Positions 21,656-33,412 are shown, counted from the stretch's first letter. The stretch is DNA of 45,000 nt from Chrysomallon squamiferum (GCA_012295275.1 CM022676.1:18566189-18611188), one strand, 5' to 3'. Translations and numbers: made by a program. Notes: generated from the letters alone by a model not told the origin.

Positions 21656-22059
21656 TTCAATTTCAGTAATACATAATCTAAGCAGTGTCAAACAGCTGAT
21701 GACATCACAAAAGAGCAAATCTTTGGTTAACAGCAGCAAACTAAAAAATCACATATTCACTTTCTCGTAGGTGAAATCTGATGCCATCTTAACATGGCTG
21801 TGATTTTGTTAACAGCAGTAATAATGAATCTTATAGACAGTTCAGCACTTACCACAATCTTTGATAAATGAGGGATGAGACACAAGTGCTGAATTTCACT
21901 GTACAACACTGATCAGTTGAATCACGTTTCATAAATATAATCATAAGAAGAAAGAAAGAAAAGAAAAGAAGTAATAACATTAAAATTTAATCATTAAATA
22001 AAAAGGAGTAATTACTACAACTGCTTCTACCATTGCTACCCATCCTGGCTCTTCTCACT

Positions 22060-22530
22060 GATGTTTTACTACAACTACTATCACTACCACCACTACAACT
22101 ACTACTATCACCACCACCACCACTACTACTACTATCACCTCTGCTGCTATCACCACCACCTACTACCAAGACCACCACCACCACCACAACTACTACAATC
22201 ACTACCACCTCCATTTACTATACCACCACCACTTCTATACTATCACCACCACCAACTAACTATCAGCATTATTCCTACTACTGCTACCACCACCACTACT
22301 ACTACTACTATTACTGCTACTGCTACTGCTACTTTTACTATCAATCTATTACAATTACTACTAATATTAACCACTCCTACTGTTATTGCTACTTTTTGCT
22401 ACTGCTGTTACTACTACCATTACTACTGCTGTTGCTACTACTACTGCTATTACAAAGACTACTTCTACTATTATTCCTAATACTACCACTACTATCATAA
22501 TGACTACCACGACTACCACAACCATCATTG
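22060..22530. repeat. ACT/ACC trinucleotide-rich tract
   Basis: About 470 bp of imperfect CTA/CCA/ACT units. Three overlapping open frames exist only because the repeat lacks stops. Confidence 0.95.
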
Positions 22531-22555
22531 ACCCCAAAAATATCTATCTTTTTAG

Positions 22556-22746
22556 GCTGCAGCTGAATTTATTCAACAAATGGCTTGTTATGTGCATGTT
22601 ACAGTTGTTCAAAGTTACCACTTTAATGTTCAGTTTCTGTTCAGATTAAACCAGTTAGAAAACCTGTTTAGAACTGTTCTGCTTGATGTGTGTGTGCGTC
22701 TAATTTGCTTGATCTTGTACACTCAAGAATGGGGAGTTGAGAAATA
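22556..22746 (+). other. Candidate terminal exon ORF
   Basis: CTATCTTTTTAG (AG at 22553-22554, edges approximate) is followed by 62 open codons beginning AAEFIQQMACYVHVTVVQ and ending EWGVEK before TAA. The stop overlaps AATAAA, a polyadenylation-signal match. No family recognised. An open run of this length is not rare in 45 kb, so it may be chance. Confidence 0.15.
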
Positions 22747-23137
22747 AAATGGTTAGTTTCATTTTGTTTTTGTATTTTTAATGACTGTGTTAAGGCATCA
22801 GTGCTATCCTGCAAACATTAGAATAGAAAGAGATGTTTTATACACATAGTGGAATTTCTTAAATTATTCAAAAATGAAATGAAAGAAATAAATGTTACTG
22901 TATTAATCAGTTTAATTTAATTTATTTCCATACCGATATGACTACCACTCATTTCACTCTCTATGTGTTTAAGTAACAGAGTCTGTATACAGACAGGATG
23001 GACTGAGTTAAAAAAAAAAAAAAAATTAAACAGCAGATGAAACTAAATGACCAGCATAAATCTAATCAGTGTTTTAGAAATCCATTAAATCTGCGCACTC
23101 AGATTTCTTCTATTAATTCCTCTTTTTTTCATTTTTA

Positions 23138-23162
23138 TTTTTTTTTTTTTTTTTTTTTTTTT
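23138..23162. repeat. Poly-T tract
   Basis: 25 T, AT-rich edges. Confidence 0.95.
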
Positions 23163-23306
23163 ATTACTTCTCTTTGTGTTTCTACAAATCTCTGAAACAT
23201 ACTTTCAGGTCAAGAACCCAGTTTTTATGATGTCCATTAAGATTAGGGAGATTGGAGTGAGACTGTCACTAAGTGCTTGTCTGTTGGTTCAAAAACTGCG
23301 TAACTC

Positions 23307-23338
23307 CGCTAGTTAACGGAAGAAAATTTTCTCTAGCG
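23307..23338. other. Inverted repeat around a perfect 12-bp palindrome
   Basis: CGCTAG (23307-23312) pairs with CTAGCG (23333-23338), and AGAAAATTTTCT (23321-23332) is a perfect palindrome between them. TTAACGGA beside it contains a Myb-type AACGG core. Confidence 0.7.
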
Positions 23339-23389
23339 ACATTTTTACAAATTAATAAAACGTAATCAATAATGAAAAAGAGGCTGCGA

Positions 23390-23500
23390 TGGTCGCCGAG
23401 GGCAACCTCGCTAATGGAATTGTGGTCAAGTTTTGGAGTGGGGCTAGAGTTTGGCGGGTTACGTTATAAAATAAAAATGCTTTGATCAGAGAATTCACTT
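23390..23500 (+). promoter_or_regulatory. Promoter-like cluster: X-box, E2F-like site, TATA box
   Basis: GTCGCCGAGGGCAAC (23392-23406) matches the RFX X-box consensus GTNRCC-N3-RGYAAC exactly. TTTGGCGGG (23450-23458) is E2F-like. TATAAAAT (23465-23472) is a TATA box, with a start expected near 23495-23500. The island is non-repetitive from about 23270 to 23540. No coding frame follows directly, so a 5' untranslated exon or a non-coding RNA would be needed. Confidence 0.3.
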
Positions 23501-23610
23501 GTGGATGTGAATTTTTCTTAGCCCCAGGCTGTGATTATTTCTGTTGAGGATTTTACGAGGAATTTTCCGCTCAGATGAATTGATGAATCAAGAAATGTAG
23601 TTTTCATGAA

Positions 23611-23674
23611 TTTTTTTTTTTTTTTTTTTTTAAAGTTCTGTTTTTTTCTTTTTTTTTTTTTTTTTTTTTTTTTT
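23611..23674. repeat. Two poly-T tracts
   Basis: T-runs at 23611-23631 and 23641-23674, the second with one C. Confidence 0.96.
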
Positions 23675-23739
23675 CTGTTTTTCTCTTATAGTTAATGCAC
23701 TGTTAATGACGAGGGTTGAAATTTAGAGTTAATATTTTT

Positions 23740-24180
23740 ATACAACATTTACAAACATGTTGAATTTCATGAACTGTACTGAATTTTAATAGACTGGTTT
23801 TATGAAATAATTATTCTTAATAATTATGAAGTATTTTGGCTTTCATAATTTATATTCAGTGTTCTGAAAGTATTTAATATCTTAAATTTCATGATATATT
23901 TTAGATTTTATGAAAAATGTTGGCTGTCATGAATGTTGAAATGTCCTGGATTTGCTGAAAGTGTTGAATTTCATGAAATTTGACTGAAAATAATTCTACT
24001 AAGAGTTTCTCTGCTGTTGAACAGTTGAAATTCCAGATATTTTTTTTATATTTGTGTGAATTGTTTTAATTATCTTGAAAAACATGAAGAAAAAAACCAG
24101 GAGAAAGTTTAATTAAATTTGTAATGTTAGATTTCATTTCATGAAATTCATCACTTTCATGAAATATTTATATAATAAAG
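23740..24180. repeat. Scattered TTTCATGAAA-type palindromic words
   Basis: TTTCATGAA or one-base variants occur at about 23763, 23805, 23888, 23905, 23925, 23970, 24135 and 24150, in loosely spaced AT-rich sequence. It is probably a decayed short tandem repeat. Confidence 0.5.
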
Positions 24181-24419
24181 ATCTTGTATTTCACAGCATG
24201 GACAAGTTTTGTGTACTTACATGTTCAAACTCTGCTACATCACTCTGATAACTGAGTACTGCCTCTTGATTCTTAATTTCTGAAAAATAAATATTCTCTA
24301 CCAGGTTAGTAAATAAAACATAAATAAGGTAATTGTTAATTTATAACATCAACATGTGATGATGTTGGAATTCAACGCCTGCTCAGAATATTATTTTATT
24401 ACTCAGTTCTTTACAAAAC

Positions 24420-24495
24420 TCAGATTGTACTAAGGGAGATAATTCTAGCACTTAGCACCTTGCTGAGATTTCACAAAGGGAGATAAGCTATCTCT
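24420..24495. repeat. Two direct copies of the molluscan AAGGGAGATAA word
   Basis: AAGGGAGATAATTCTAGCAC near 24431 and AAAGGGAGATAAGC near 24475 sit about 45 bp apart in otherwise unique DNA. Confidence 0.6.
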
Positions 24496-24704
24496 GCCTG
24501 AGGGTGATGATGGAATTATTTGCTTGTGTTTGAGATCTAAATGGAAATCAGAGGCAGAGAGATAAAATCAGAACTGAGCTGAGAGTCAGAACTAATCAGT
24601 TTGTGTTAGAAAAATTTCTATACCTGAAGGCAAAGTCATACAATTAGATTCTTACACAACTTAGTCATCCAGTATCTTGTTAGTTTAGTTTTGAATTAAA
24701 ACAG

Positions 24705-24710
<6 letters not shown>

Positions 24711-24772
<62 letters not shown>
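24711..24772. repeat. (GA)n microsatellite
   Basis: Pure GA run of 31 units. Confidence 0.98.
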
Positions 24773-24774
<2 letters not shown>

Positions 24775-24799
24775 AAATAGTTAAGAAAGGTTTACAGTT

Positions 24800-25699
24800 T
24801 GTGTGTGTTTGTTTTTGCTTTTTGACTGATATACATTTCTGACATTCTGTAACTTGTAACAAAAAACTCTTTATTTTTTATTTTATATTATGATTTTTTT
24901 TTAGTAACCTTTAATAGTAGTAGTAGTAGTATTAGTAGTATTTTACTTTATTTTGTATTTATTTATTTATTCATTTATTATTAATATTTTAATATGTTCT
25001 TGATTCAGCCCAAATCATTCGATTTATTAATATGGATCGTAAACAAACCATTATGGCCGCTAATTGCGTTATCTGATAGGTCATTTATTTTTATTTCTAA
25101 TTTAGTAGATTAAATGTTTATATTTATAAATAATAATAATAATTACCTAAAACTTTAGCTAACGTTGAAGTTTAATTTCACAAATAAAATATAGTTAACC
25201 TTCTTTTTAAGAGAAATTTGAGAATTTAATAAACTTTGATTACAGCACTGTTTAAATACAATCGGGGCAGGGGGAAGGCGCCATAATTACATAAATTTTC
25301 GGAACTAAAAAATAACCATTTCTATGTTATTTTTCAAATTATAACCATGAATATGGTATCATTTTATATATATTTTTTCCATGCTTTCTAATGATGCAGA
25401 AATAATTTTGAGGACCGTTTAAAAATAAATTTGACCACGTTACTATGTTCAGCACATTTCTACATCAATCAACTTCTAAGAATATTTATTAAAAAAAAAT
25501 TCGTAAGTATTTACTTTATTCCTTTCTTTCTATTCCTGCCTTCTTTTCTTTCTTTCAGTCCTTTTCTGTCATATTTTTTCTTTCTATCTTTCTGAATAAT
25601 TTATCTCTCGAGATTTTATGATTAAGAAGATCAGACATCTTAACTTTTTTCTTTTTTTTGTAATTTCTTCCATTTTTGACAGAACATTTTTTTCTTCTC

Positions 25700-25734
<35 letters not shown>

Positions 25735-26620
25735 GTCAACTTATAAAAGATTTCTGAAACCTACGTCTTCCTTTTCTGGCAGCATTATCTTAATTTTAAT
25801 ATATATATATATATTTGGTCAGAATCACTGATTTAAGACCTTTCTTCATTTTTTGTAATTTTCTTTTATCACAAAGCATTACATTCTAAATATGTAATCT
25901 TTCGTGCCTTAGGGGAATTCTTGTTATTAATTTGGACTCGTTTTTTAACAGTTTCTGTTCAGTTCAAATACTTCAAATATTTGTCGTGTTCAGCTGAAAT
26001 CTGCTACATCAGACAGTAATACTTTTTTTTTTTTTTTTTTTTTTTTTTTCCGTTCTGTTTGGTCATTTTATAATTATTCGAGATTTCTGATTTTTTGTAA
26101 TCTCTTCCCTTTCTTTGTGGAGCACCGTAGGAAGTCAGATTTGGTAAGACATTTGAGTTATTTAGATTTCTCTATATCCTAAGAGTCTTCGCAATTACAA
26201 AATCTTTTCTTTTCTGTTTTTCCTTTCTTCAAAATTTTTTTTTTTTTTTATTTTTAATTTTTTTCTTTTTTTCAAAGCTTTGTAAAACCAAGAATATAGC
26301 TCTAAGGTAAATATGATGTGGTAATGATGTACTTTGCAGGTTTTTTTTTTTTTTTTTTTTTTTTTTGGTTTTGTTTTGTTTTGCTGTTCTTGCACATGGA
26401 CAGTGTTAGAGGGCAGAATTGTTTCTTTCATTTTCAGACATAAATTAATTGTAGTGTGTGTTTATATACTATATACACATAAACACACACACATATAATT
26501 GAAGATATGTGTGTGTGTATGTACATATGTATGTATGTTCAATTATTTATTTATTTATTATTTCCATTCGTCCCTTCACTTTCTTCTGTTTTATATTTCC
26601 ACCCATTTCACACTCATCAA
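24800..26620. other. AT-rich non-coding stretch with poly-T and GTT runs
   Basis: Holds AGT units (24918-24945), (GTT)n (25701-25733), poly-T (26023-26049 and 26341-26366) and short AT/AC runs. No exon seen on either strand. Confidence 0.6.
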
Positions 26621-26631
26621 AGGACACAACA

Positions 26632-27074
26632 AACTGTAACAACAAAATTACAGCACTGAACTGTATGTAACAGAGAGTGCATGTTACAACTGTAACAACA
26701 AAATTACAACACTGAATTGTATGTAACAGAGAGTGCATATGTTACAACTGTAACAACAAAATTACAACACTGAATTGTATGTAACAGAGAGTGCATATGG
26801 TACAACTGTAACAACAAAATTACAACACTGAACTGTGTGTAACAGAGTGCATATGTTACAACTGTAACAACAAAATTACAACACTGAACTGTATGTAACA
26901 GAGAGTGCATATGTTACAACTGTAACAACAAAATTACAACACTGAACTGTGTGTAACAGAGTGCATATGTTACAACTGTAACAACAAAATTACAACACTG
27001 AACTGTATGTAACAGAGAGTGCATATGTTACAACTGTAACAACAAAATTACAACACTGAACTGTGTGTAACAGA
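26632..27074. repeat. 56/58-bp tandem array, eight copies, higher-order structure
   Basis: Copies start at 26632, 26688, 26746, 26804, 26860, 26918, 26974 and 27032 (the last one partial). Unit begins AACTGTAACAACAAAATTAC and ends GTGCATATGTTAC. The 58-bp form has TGTATGTAACAGAGAGTGC. The 56-bp form of copies 4 and 6, shared by partial copy 8 as far as it goes, has TGTGTGTAACAGAGTGC. Copies 4-5 and 6-7 form a repeated 114-bp pair. Open minus-strand frames through it are artefacts. Confidence 0.97.
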
Positions 27075-27289
27075 CAGAGCAGCTGTGACAGGATCGATTC
27101 ACAGCACCTGACTTCGCTTTGCAAGACTTCGTAATTCATCGAATTTCGTTTTGTGAAGTTCTGTAACTGTTCAGCATATGCTGACAATTCATCAAAAGGT
27201 CTAAGTGATATAAACATCACTAGTGACAGTTTGATTGTGAGGCTATTCAGTCACTATTGATCACAGAAAACCCATTGTACTACAGGTGT

Positions 27290-27960
27290 ATTGTGTTCTG
27301 TTGCGCAGGTCAAATATTGTGACCTGAGAATACAGGTTAGAAATTGATGAGTTTGGTTTGTGTCACTGAAGTAACAGTTTGAAGAGGAAAATAAAGTGAG
27401 AGAAAGAAAGTGGAAAAGAGAAAGAAAGAGAGAAAGAAAGAGAGAAAGAGAGTTGTGTTACTGAGGATACAGATTATAACATGATGGTTTTCTGTTAGAT
27501 TTGTGTATAAAATGAAGAAAGAAAAGAGAGATAGAAAGACAGAGGAAAAGAGAGATAGAAAGAGCGAGAGAAAGAGAGAGTTGTGTTGCCAGGTCAGAAT
27601 ATTGTTACAGAGGATACAGATTATAATGTGATGGTTTCTGTTAGATTTGTGTCACACAATTAACAGTTTGAGAGAAAGAAAGAAAAATTGAGAGAATAAA
27701 AAAAATTGAGAGAATAAAGAAAGAATGTGAGAAAGAGAGAAATAAAGAAAGGATAAGAGAGAGAATAAAGAAAGAATGTGAGAAAGAGAGAAATAAAGAG
27801 AGGATAAGAGAGAGAATGAAAGAAAGAATGTGAGAAAGAGAGAAATAAAGAAAGGATAAGAGAGAGAATGAAAGAAAGAGGGAGAAAGAATTGGTAAGGA
27901 CAAAGTCGAAGGCTGTGATTTCTGATTTGTGTCACAGAGCTGACAGCTTGAAGAGAAAAT
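27290..27960. repeat. GA-rich complex tandem repeat
   Basis: A block with GAGRATACAGRTTAKAA..., TTTGTGTCACA...AACAGTTTGAAGAG recurs near 27320, 27460, 27605 and (partly) 27910, separated by GA-rich spacers. Within the last spacer a 51/52-bp GA-rich unit repeats (GAATGTGAG at 27723, 27774 and 27826). Confidence 0.85.
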
Positions 27961-28211
27961 CTGTTTAATCAAGTCTCTAGTCTTTGATTTCCTTTCTCTT
28001 CTAGTTGATGACTTTTTTCTTTCTTTCATTTTTCATTTTTATAGATGTTTCTTTTCCTTTTTATGTTTTCTTTCTTTCATTCACATTTTTTCAGTTTTAT
28101 ATTTTATTTTTTATTTTTTATATTTTTTTTAAAAGTATATATATATATTTACACAATGTTATTTAGATAGAATAAGAAAGAGAGAGAGAAATCAGAAAGA
28201 AATTGCAGACA

Positions 28212-28316
<105 letters not shown>

Positions 28317-28698
28317 TGGCCAGAGAAAGAAAAGAGAAATAGAGAGAAGGATATAGAGACAGAGAAAGGGAGATCAGAAGAGAAATAAACAATAACTTCT
28401 CCCTGTGGGTGCAGGCGTACTGGTAGTTTGACACAGATTAATAAGAAATGCCAGCAGAGCAGATTAAGAGCTGCTATCACAAACAGAGTCTGAAGAGTTT
28501 CACTCTTATCAAGCTTTGCTCTTTTACATACACTCAGTGTCACCTTATTTATACCAAAAATAATATACTCCTTTCTTACTGTTTCTCTCCTTTTATCTGT
28601 CTCTGTTTGTCTGTCTGTGTCTGTGTCTCCTGTTTCTCTTTCACTTTAGCTCTCATTCTGTATCTCTCTCTTTTTCATTTATTTTCACTGTATGTGTG

Positions 28699-28700
<2 letters not shown>

Positions 28701-28791
<91 letters not shown>
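28701..28791. repeat. (CT)n(CA)n compound microsatellite
   Basis: CT 28701-28774 passes into CA 28774-28791, the mirror arrangement of the (TG)n(GA)n array at 18.4 kb. Confidence 0.98.
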
Positions 28792-29263
28792 GTTCTGCAT
28801 ACACTTAGTGTCTGTGATTATAAATAATAAACTCTTAATTTCTCTCACAATGAATTTCTGTATGTCAGTATGTAATAATGTTTGTCACACCAAGCATGTT
28901 TGTTTATGTGTAAATGTGTGTGTGTGTGTTAGTGTGTGTCGATGTATGTGAATATATATTTTGCAAATGTGTGTACATATGTGTCTGTTTTTATGTTTAT
29001 GTATATAAATGTGTGTGTGCATGTTTGTGTGAAAGTTTGTGTATGTGTATGTCAGTGTGTGTGTATAAATGTGTGTCTACAATATAAATATTTATTGTGC
29101 ACATTTATAAACTCTCTACACTTTGAGCAATACAGAACATACCATATCATTTGATACAGTTATCATCATCACCACTATTACTCATATAATCATCATCATT
29201 ATCATTGATCTTGTTTTTGTTATTATTATCATTATCATCATCATCGTTGTTGTTGTTATTATT

Positions 29264-29265
<2 letters not shown>

Positions 29266-29327
<62 letters not shown>
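29266..29327. repeat. (AAT)n directly joined to (ATT)n: palindromic microsatellite
   Basis: AAT units (29266-29283) join ATT units (29283-29327) head to head, so the junction is a perfect inverted repeat. Confidence 0.95.
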
Positions 29328-29451
29328 CTTGCAGAACACATCATTTTGAAATGCAATAAAGGAGAGGACCATAACATTCATATACCAGGTAAGCAAAAAT
29401 GTTTTAAAATTCATTATACAGCATATAATTGTTTTGTTTGATATTTTGTTA

Positions 29452-29483
<32 letters not shown>

Positions 29484-29754
29484 TAATGTTTTTATTTACT
29501 GGAATGTTAAAATTATGCCTAGATGGATAACATGGATTTTTTATCACAGGTGAATAAAATATTTAAATTTTCAAACCTGTAAGTCAATTTCTTACCTCTG
29601 ATTTTTCTGTCTTCATATCATCTCACACCTGTATTTTTAACTGTAATTGAATAATGAGATTTTACACCTTCTTATCTATTTTCTTATTTGTATATTAACA
29701 TCATATGGTTGCATTATTTGCATTCAAGTTAATTTCATTTCAGTGTTCATGTTT

Positions 29755-29925
29755 TATACCTGTGTGTTAATTTTATATCTGTATCTCAGTTTTATACGCA
29801 TACATTAATTTTATACCTGTATATTAATTTTCCACCTGTATATTAATTTTATTCCTGCATCTCACCTTTCTACCTCTGTATCAGTTTCATACCTGTATTT
29901 CAGTGTTGTACCTGTATGTTAATTT
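29755..29925. repeat. About 20-bp diverged tandem repeat
   Basis: TATACCTGTATATTAATTTT-like unit repeated about eight times with many substitutions. Confidence 0.75.
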
Positions 29926-30219
29926 CACATGATACAGAGTGATCTGGACAGGTGGAAACTGGTGGGAAATTAGAAAATAACTTGTGAGATTAGCAGAATA
30001 AACAATTACAAAGTGAAAATTAATCTGACTTGGTGCCAGCTAATATCTGATGAAAATAAACCTTCTGTATTTCTCTTCCTTCTTTTTATTTTTATAGACC
30101 ATTTCTGTATGGACAACCTAAATAAATAAATAGATAAATAAATAATACAAATTTGTATTGTTGGTAAACGTTAAAACATATATTTCTCTCTGTTTTCTTT
30201 GTTTCTGCATTGTTGTATT

Positions 30220-30223
<4 letters not shown>

Positions 30224-30292
<69 letters not shown>
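30224..30292. repeat. (AG)n microsatellite
   Basis: 69 bp pure AG. Confidence 0.98.
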
Positions 30293-30296
<4 letters not shown>

Positions 30297-30659
30297 CCAA
30301 ACAGCTGATCAAACTTACAGTTAGCTAATTAATAATGAAATGATAATCATATGTGATGTAAAGCTGTCTTAGTCTTACTTTTCTTCTCGTTTCTGATATT
30401 TCTGGAATTAATTCTCCAACTTGCATTTTGGGCTGGGTGCCAAGAAAATGCAGATATTAATCAGAAAAAGAAAAAGAAAGGTTCACATTTTTCTTGTCAT
30501 TGTGTAGTTTCCACTGATTGTTGTATATGAAGCATGTAACCACTTCTGATATAGCTGGTGTTGGTTTACAGGTTGGATTGGGAAATCAGTGCATGGAAAC
30601 ACTTTTTGTTCATGTGTAAATAATGTTCTATCTAAATGTTTACCAGTTATGGAGTAGCA

Positions 30660-30985
30660 TATTCTTCTTCTTATTGTTGTTGTTGTTGTCATTGTTGATA
30701 TTATTATTTATTAGCATTATTATTATTATTTATCTTTATCAGTTTTTATTACTATTATTATTTTTATTATTATCATCATTATTATATTATTATTAATTAT
30801 TGTTATTATTATTATTAATTATTAATTATTATTATAATCATCATCATTATTATATTATTAATTATTGTTATTATTATTATTATTATTCATTATTGTTATT
30901 ATATTATTAATCTTCTTCTTCTTCTTCTTCTTATTATTATTATTATTATTTAACTTTATCAGTATTTATTTATTATTATTTAGTA
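30660..30985. repeat. ATT-rich imperfect array
   Basis: ATT, CTT and AATT units. A segment around ATTATCATCATTATTATATT near 30770 recurs near 30838, suggesting an internal duplication of about 70 bp. Confidence 0.85.
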
Positions 30986-31009
30986 ATGTTTTTAATTCAT
31001 TTTCCCTCA

Positions 31010-31260
31010 CCCAGCTGTTATAACATGATTCTGTTTGCCAATGTGTTACAGTGAGCCACGCCCCTTTCTAATCTTTACACAATTAATCAACACAGAGAAC
31101 AATGGAATATCTGACATGTGTATTCCAGCCCGTGTGATACCAGCTTGTAATCAACACCCAATAAACAACACTGTCAAGTGTAGATTAAATGAACAGAATT
31201 AATCATGTCCTTACTCTGATAATTTTGTTGTACAACTGAATGTTTTAATCAGTGCTGATG
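31010..31260. other. Non-repetitive stretch
   Basis: Ordinary-complexity sequence. No exon, motif cluster or element recognised. Confidence 0.4.
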
Positions 31261-31371
31261 TCTCTTCACAGATTTGCCTTTGTTGTATATTTTTATTTTA
31301 TTTTAAAATATCATACAGAATGAAAATACATGTACACACATTCATCACTTTTAATTAAATTATTTAGAAGA

Positions 31372-31414
31372 CAGAGAGAGAGAGAGAGAGGGTGAAAAGA
31401 GAGAGAGAGAGAGG

Positions 31415-31474
<60 letters not shown>

Positions 31475-31507
31475 AGAGTGAAAGAGAGAGAGAGAGAAAG
31501 AGAGAGG
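31372..31507. repeat. Interrupted (AG)n array
   Basis: AG runs broken by GGTGAAAA, GGGAGAAA and similar. Confidence 0.95.
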
Positions 31508-31711
31508 ATTTAATTTGAACAAAGACAAGAAGTGAAACAGAATTACAGAAAGAAGAAAAGTGCAGATTAACATTATTAAAAAAATAAACATAAAAGAAAT
31601 TAATTTTTTTTCTACTTTTCTTAATTTACAGCTAATGATTTTTTTGCAGCAGGTTTTCTACAAAGTAATGAATGTTAACAAATGATTTATGTAAACAGTG
31701 AACAGTACGCA

Positions 31712-31756
31712 GGGGGGAGGGTTGGGGTGTAACACCCAGGACTGAGAGCTGGGGGG
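31712..31756 (+). other. G-rich segment
   Basis: G6-A-G3-TT-G4 (31712-31727) and a further G6 (31751-31756), in an otherwise AT-rich region. Four G-runs are present but the last loop is long, so quadruplex formation is uncertain. Confidence 0.5.
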
Positions 31757-31906
31757 CAAGATTAACATCAAAGAGAAAAAACAAAAACAAACTGTGTCCA
31801 CTCTGAGATAATTGGTCTGTTGATTTTAAAACAGGTTTGCATGTTATAAACTTAATTAGTCAAAAATGTCAAAATAAAATAAATAACAGAAATAAAGTTG
31901 TGTATA

Positions 31907-31910
<4 letters not shown>

Positions 31911-31985
<75 letters not shown>
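31911..31985. repeat. (AG)n microsatellite
   Basis: 75 bp pure AG. Confidence 0.98.
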
Positions 31986-31988
<3 letters not shown>

Positions 31989-32014
31989 TTAACATTCTTT
32001 TAAAAGCTATCTGT

Positions 32015-32310
32015 TACTGCTATTATTACTACTACTGCTGTTACTACTATTGTAACATATACTGTTATTATTATTACCACTTTTAGTACTACTACTTCTA
32101 AAACTACTACTATAACTGCCATTACTATTACTACCACTACTACTACTATTACTACTAATATTACTATCATGCCTACTTTTATTACTAATGCTATTTTTAC
32201 TAATATTACTAATTTTACCACTGCTGTCATTGTAACTACTACTACTAGTACTACCATTATAACTAATTACTACTACCACCGCTTCTGCATTTACTACCAC
32301 TACAACTACT
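32015..32310. repeat. ACT/ATT trinucleotide-rich tract
   Basis: About 295 bp of imperfect ACT, ATT and ACC units, like the tract at 22.1-22.5 kb. Open minus frames rich in V/I or S/N are artefacts. Confidence 0.93.
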
Positions 32311-32764
32311 GTTATGACTGCTTTGAAACTAAATGATGATAACGAACATGATGAAATAAATGATTCTTATTTTCCAAGAAAAACAAAACAAATATCCAGT
32401 ATATTTACTTTTCACAAAAAGATGAGAGTATGTTTAGATGACAAAAATGTAATGGAAGTTATCACAAATCTCCAGACACTAAGAAAAACTGGGAAGCAGA
32501 AAACATGTTGAATGGTTGAATTGTTTACTACAGTCCTCCACTGATCCAGTGAGAATAGTTGTTCATGATCAAAACAGAACAGTTTTACTCAGTAAATAAA
32601 ATAATATATAGGTATATTTCCTTCTCTCCATCCATCTCTCATACTTTCTCTCCCTGTCTTAGTCTGATGTCTGTCTGTCTTTGCTTCTTTCACTCATTTT
32701 TATTTCTTTTCCTCTTTTTTCTAACACTGCATCTCTCTGTCTCTCTCTCTGTCTGTCTTTCTAT

Positions 32765-32768
<4 letters not shown>

Positions 32769-32819
<51 letters not shown>

Positions 32820-32825
32820 CTCTCT
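32769..32825. repeat. (CT)n microsatellite
   Basis: CT run with one slip at 32815. A duplicated TTTTCAAATTTTAAATGG follows at 32827-32863. Confidence 0.97.
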
Positions 32826-33000
32826 GTTTTTCAAATTTTAAATGGTTTTTCAAATTTTAAATGGGTGATTTTCAAGGGTCTCTCACCACTGACCTTATAT
32901 CTCTTGTTACATCACAGCAGCGAAAAACAAAGAAATTCTACAAAACGATAATTTGAAAAACATCAGAAACAAAACAAAACCAAAAGCAGAAAAAAATTAA

Positions 33001-33144
33001 ATGAATCAATATGCTTTTTTTTATATCCTGGAGTTCAAAGAAATGATCAGAAAGCCAGTGCAGTCCGTGGTGAATGAGCACTCCTCAAAATCATCCCAGA
33101 GCCAGAACTCCAGCATTTACATAACACACGGACTTTTTTTTTAG
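33001..33144 (+). other. Small ORF or conserved-looking island
   Basis: ATG at 33001 opens 47 codons. The middle part (33028-33129) is much less AT-rich than its surroundings and reads LEFKEMIRKPVQSVVNEH, then SSKSSQSQNSSIYITHG, with GTG/CAG/TCC codons unlike local low-complexity DNA. The ORF ends at TAG after a T-run. The opposite strand is also open as LEFWLWDDFEECSFTTD. I recognise neither peptide. Either an exon or a non-coding conserved element would explain the composition. Confidence 0.2.
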
Positions 33145-33179
33145 TTAATACCATTAATTTAGATAATAAAAATAACATC

Positions 33180-33400
33180 AACATCCAAGCAATGCTTTCA
33201 TTCTGAACGACAGTTGGTTGTTTCAGATTATGGGTGAGGGGGATGCGTCACCCTCCGCCTCCTTCCCCCCCCACTGCTTGAAACTGGCACCAAAAACACC
33301 CAGGCAATTTAGTGCAAACTTGGCCACTGTAATTTGATATCCGTGATATTTAGAAAAATTGTTTATTGATTAGCAGGCTGCTGATAAACATTGATTTTTG
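33180..33400. promoter_or_regulatory. Non-repetitive island with GGGTGA/TCACCC hairpin
   Basis: GGGTGAGGGGGATGCGTCACCC (about 33233-33255, cited by ends GGGTGA and TCACCC) could form a 6-bp stem; a C-run follows (33267-33275). GATTAGCAGG and GATAAACATT words lie near 33370-33390. Enhancer-like composition only. Confidence 0.2.
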
Positions 33401-33405
33401 ACATC

Positions 33406-33412
<7 letters not shown>

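Noticed and set aside
22033-22500. Leucine/proline-rich frame of 155 codons
   Set aside because: Three overlapping frames of the same ACT-rich tract are open; repeat artefact.
26632-27074. CRISPR-like array
   Set aside because: Units are contiguous without unique spacers, and the sequence is clearly eukaryotic.
26547-27220. Cysteine-containing repeat protein on the minus strand (CNFVVTVVTYAL units)
   Set aside because: The 56/58-bp units change frame between copies, so no single frame runs through the array.
30483-30692. Protein-like minus frame (GKHLDRTLFTHEQKVFPCTD)
   Set aside because: No recognisable family, no good acceptor or donor, and it begins inside a trinucleotide run.
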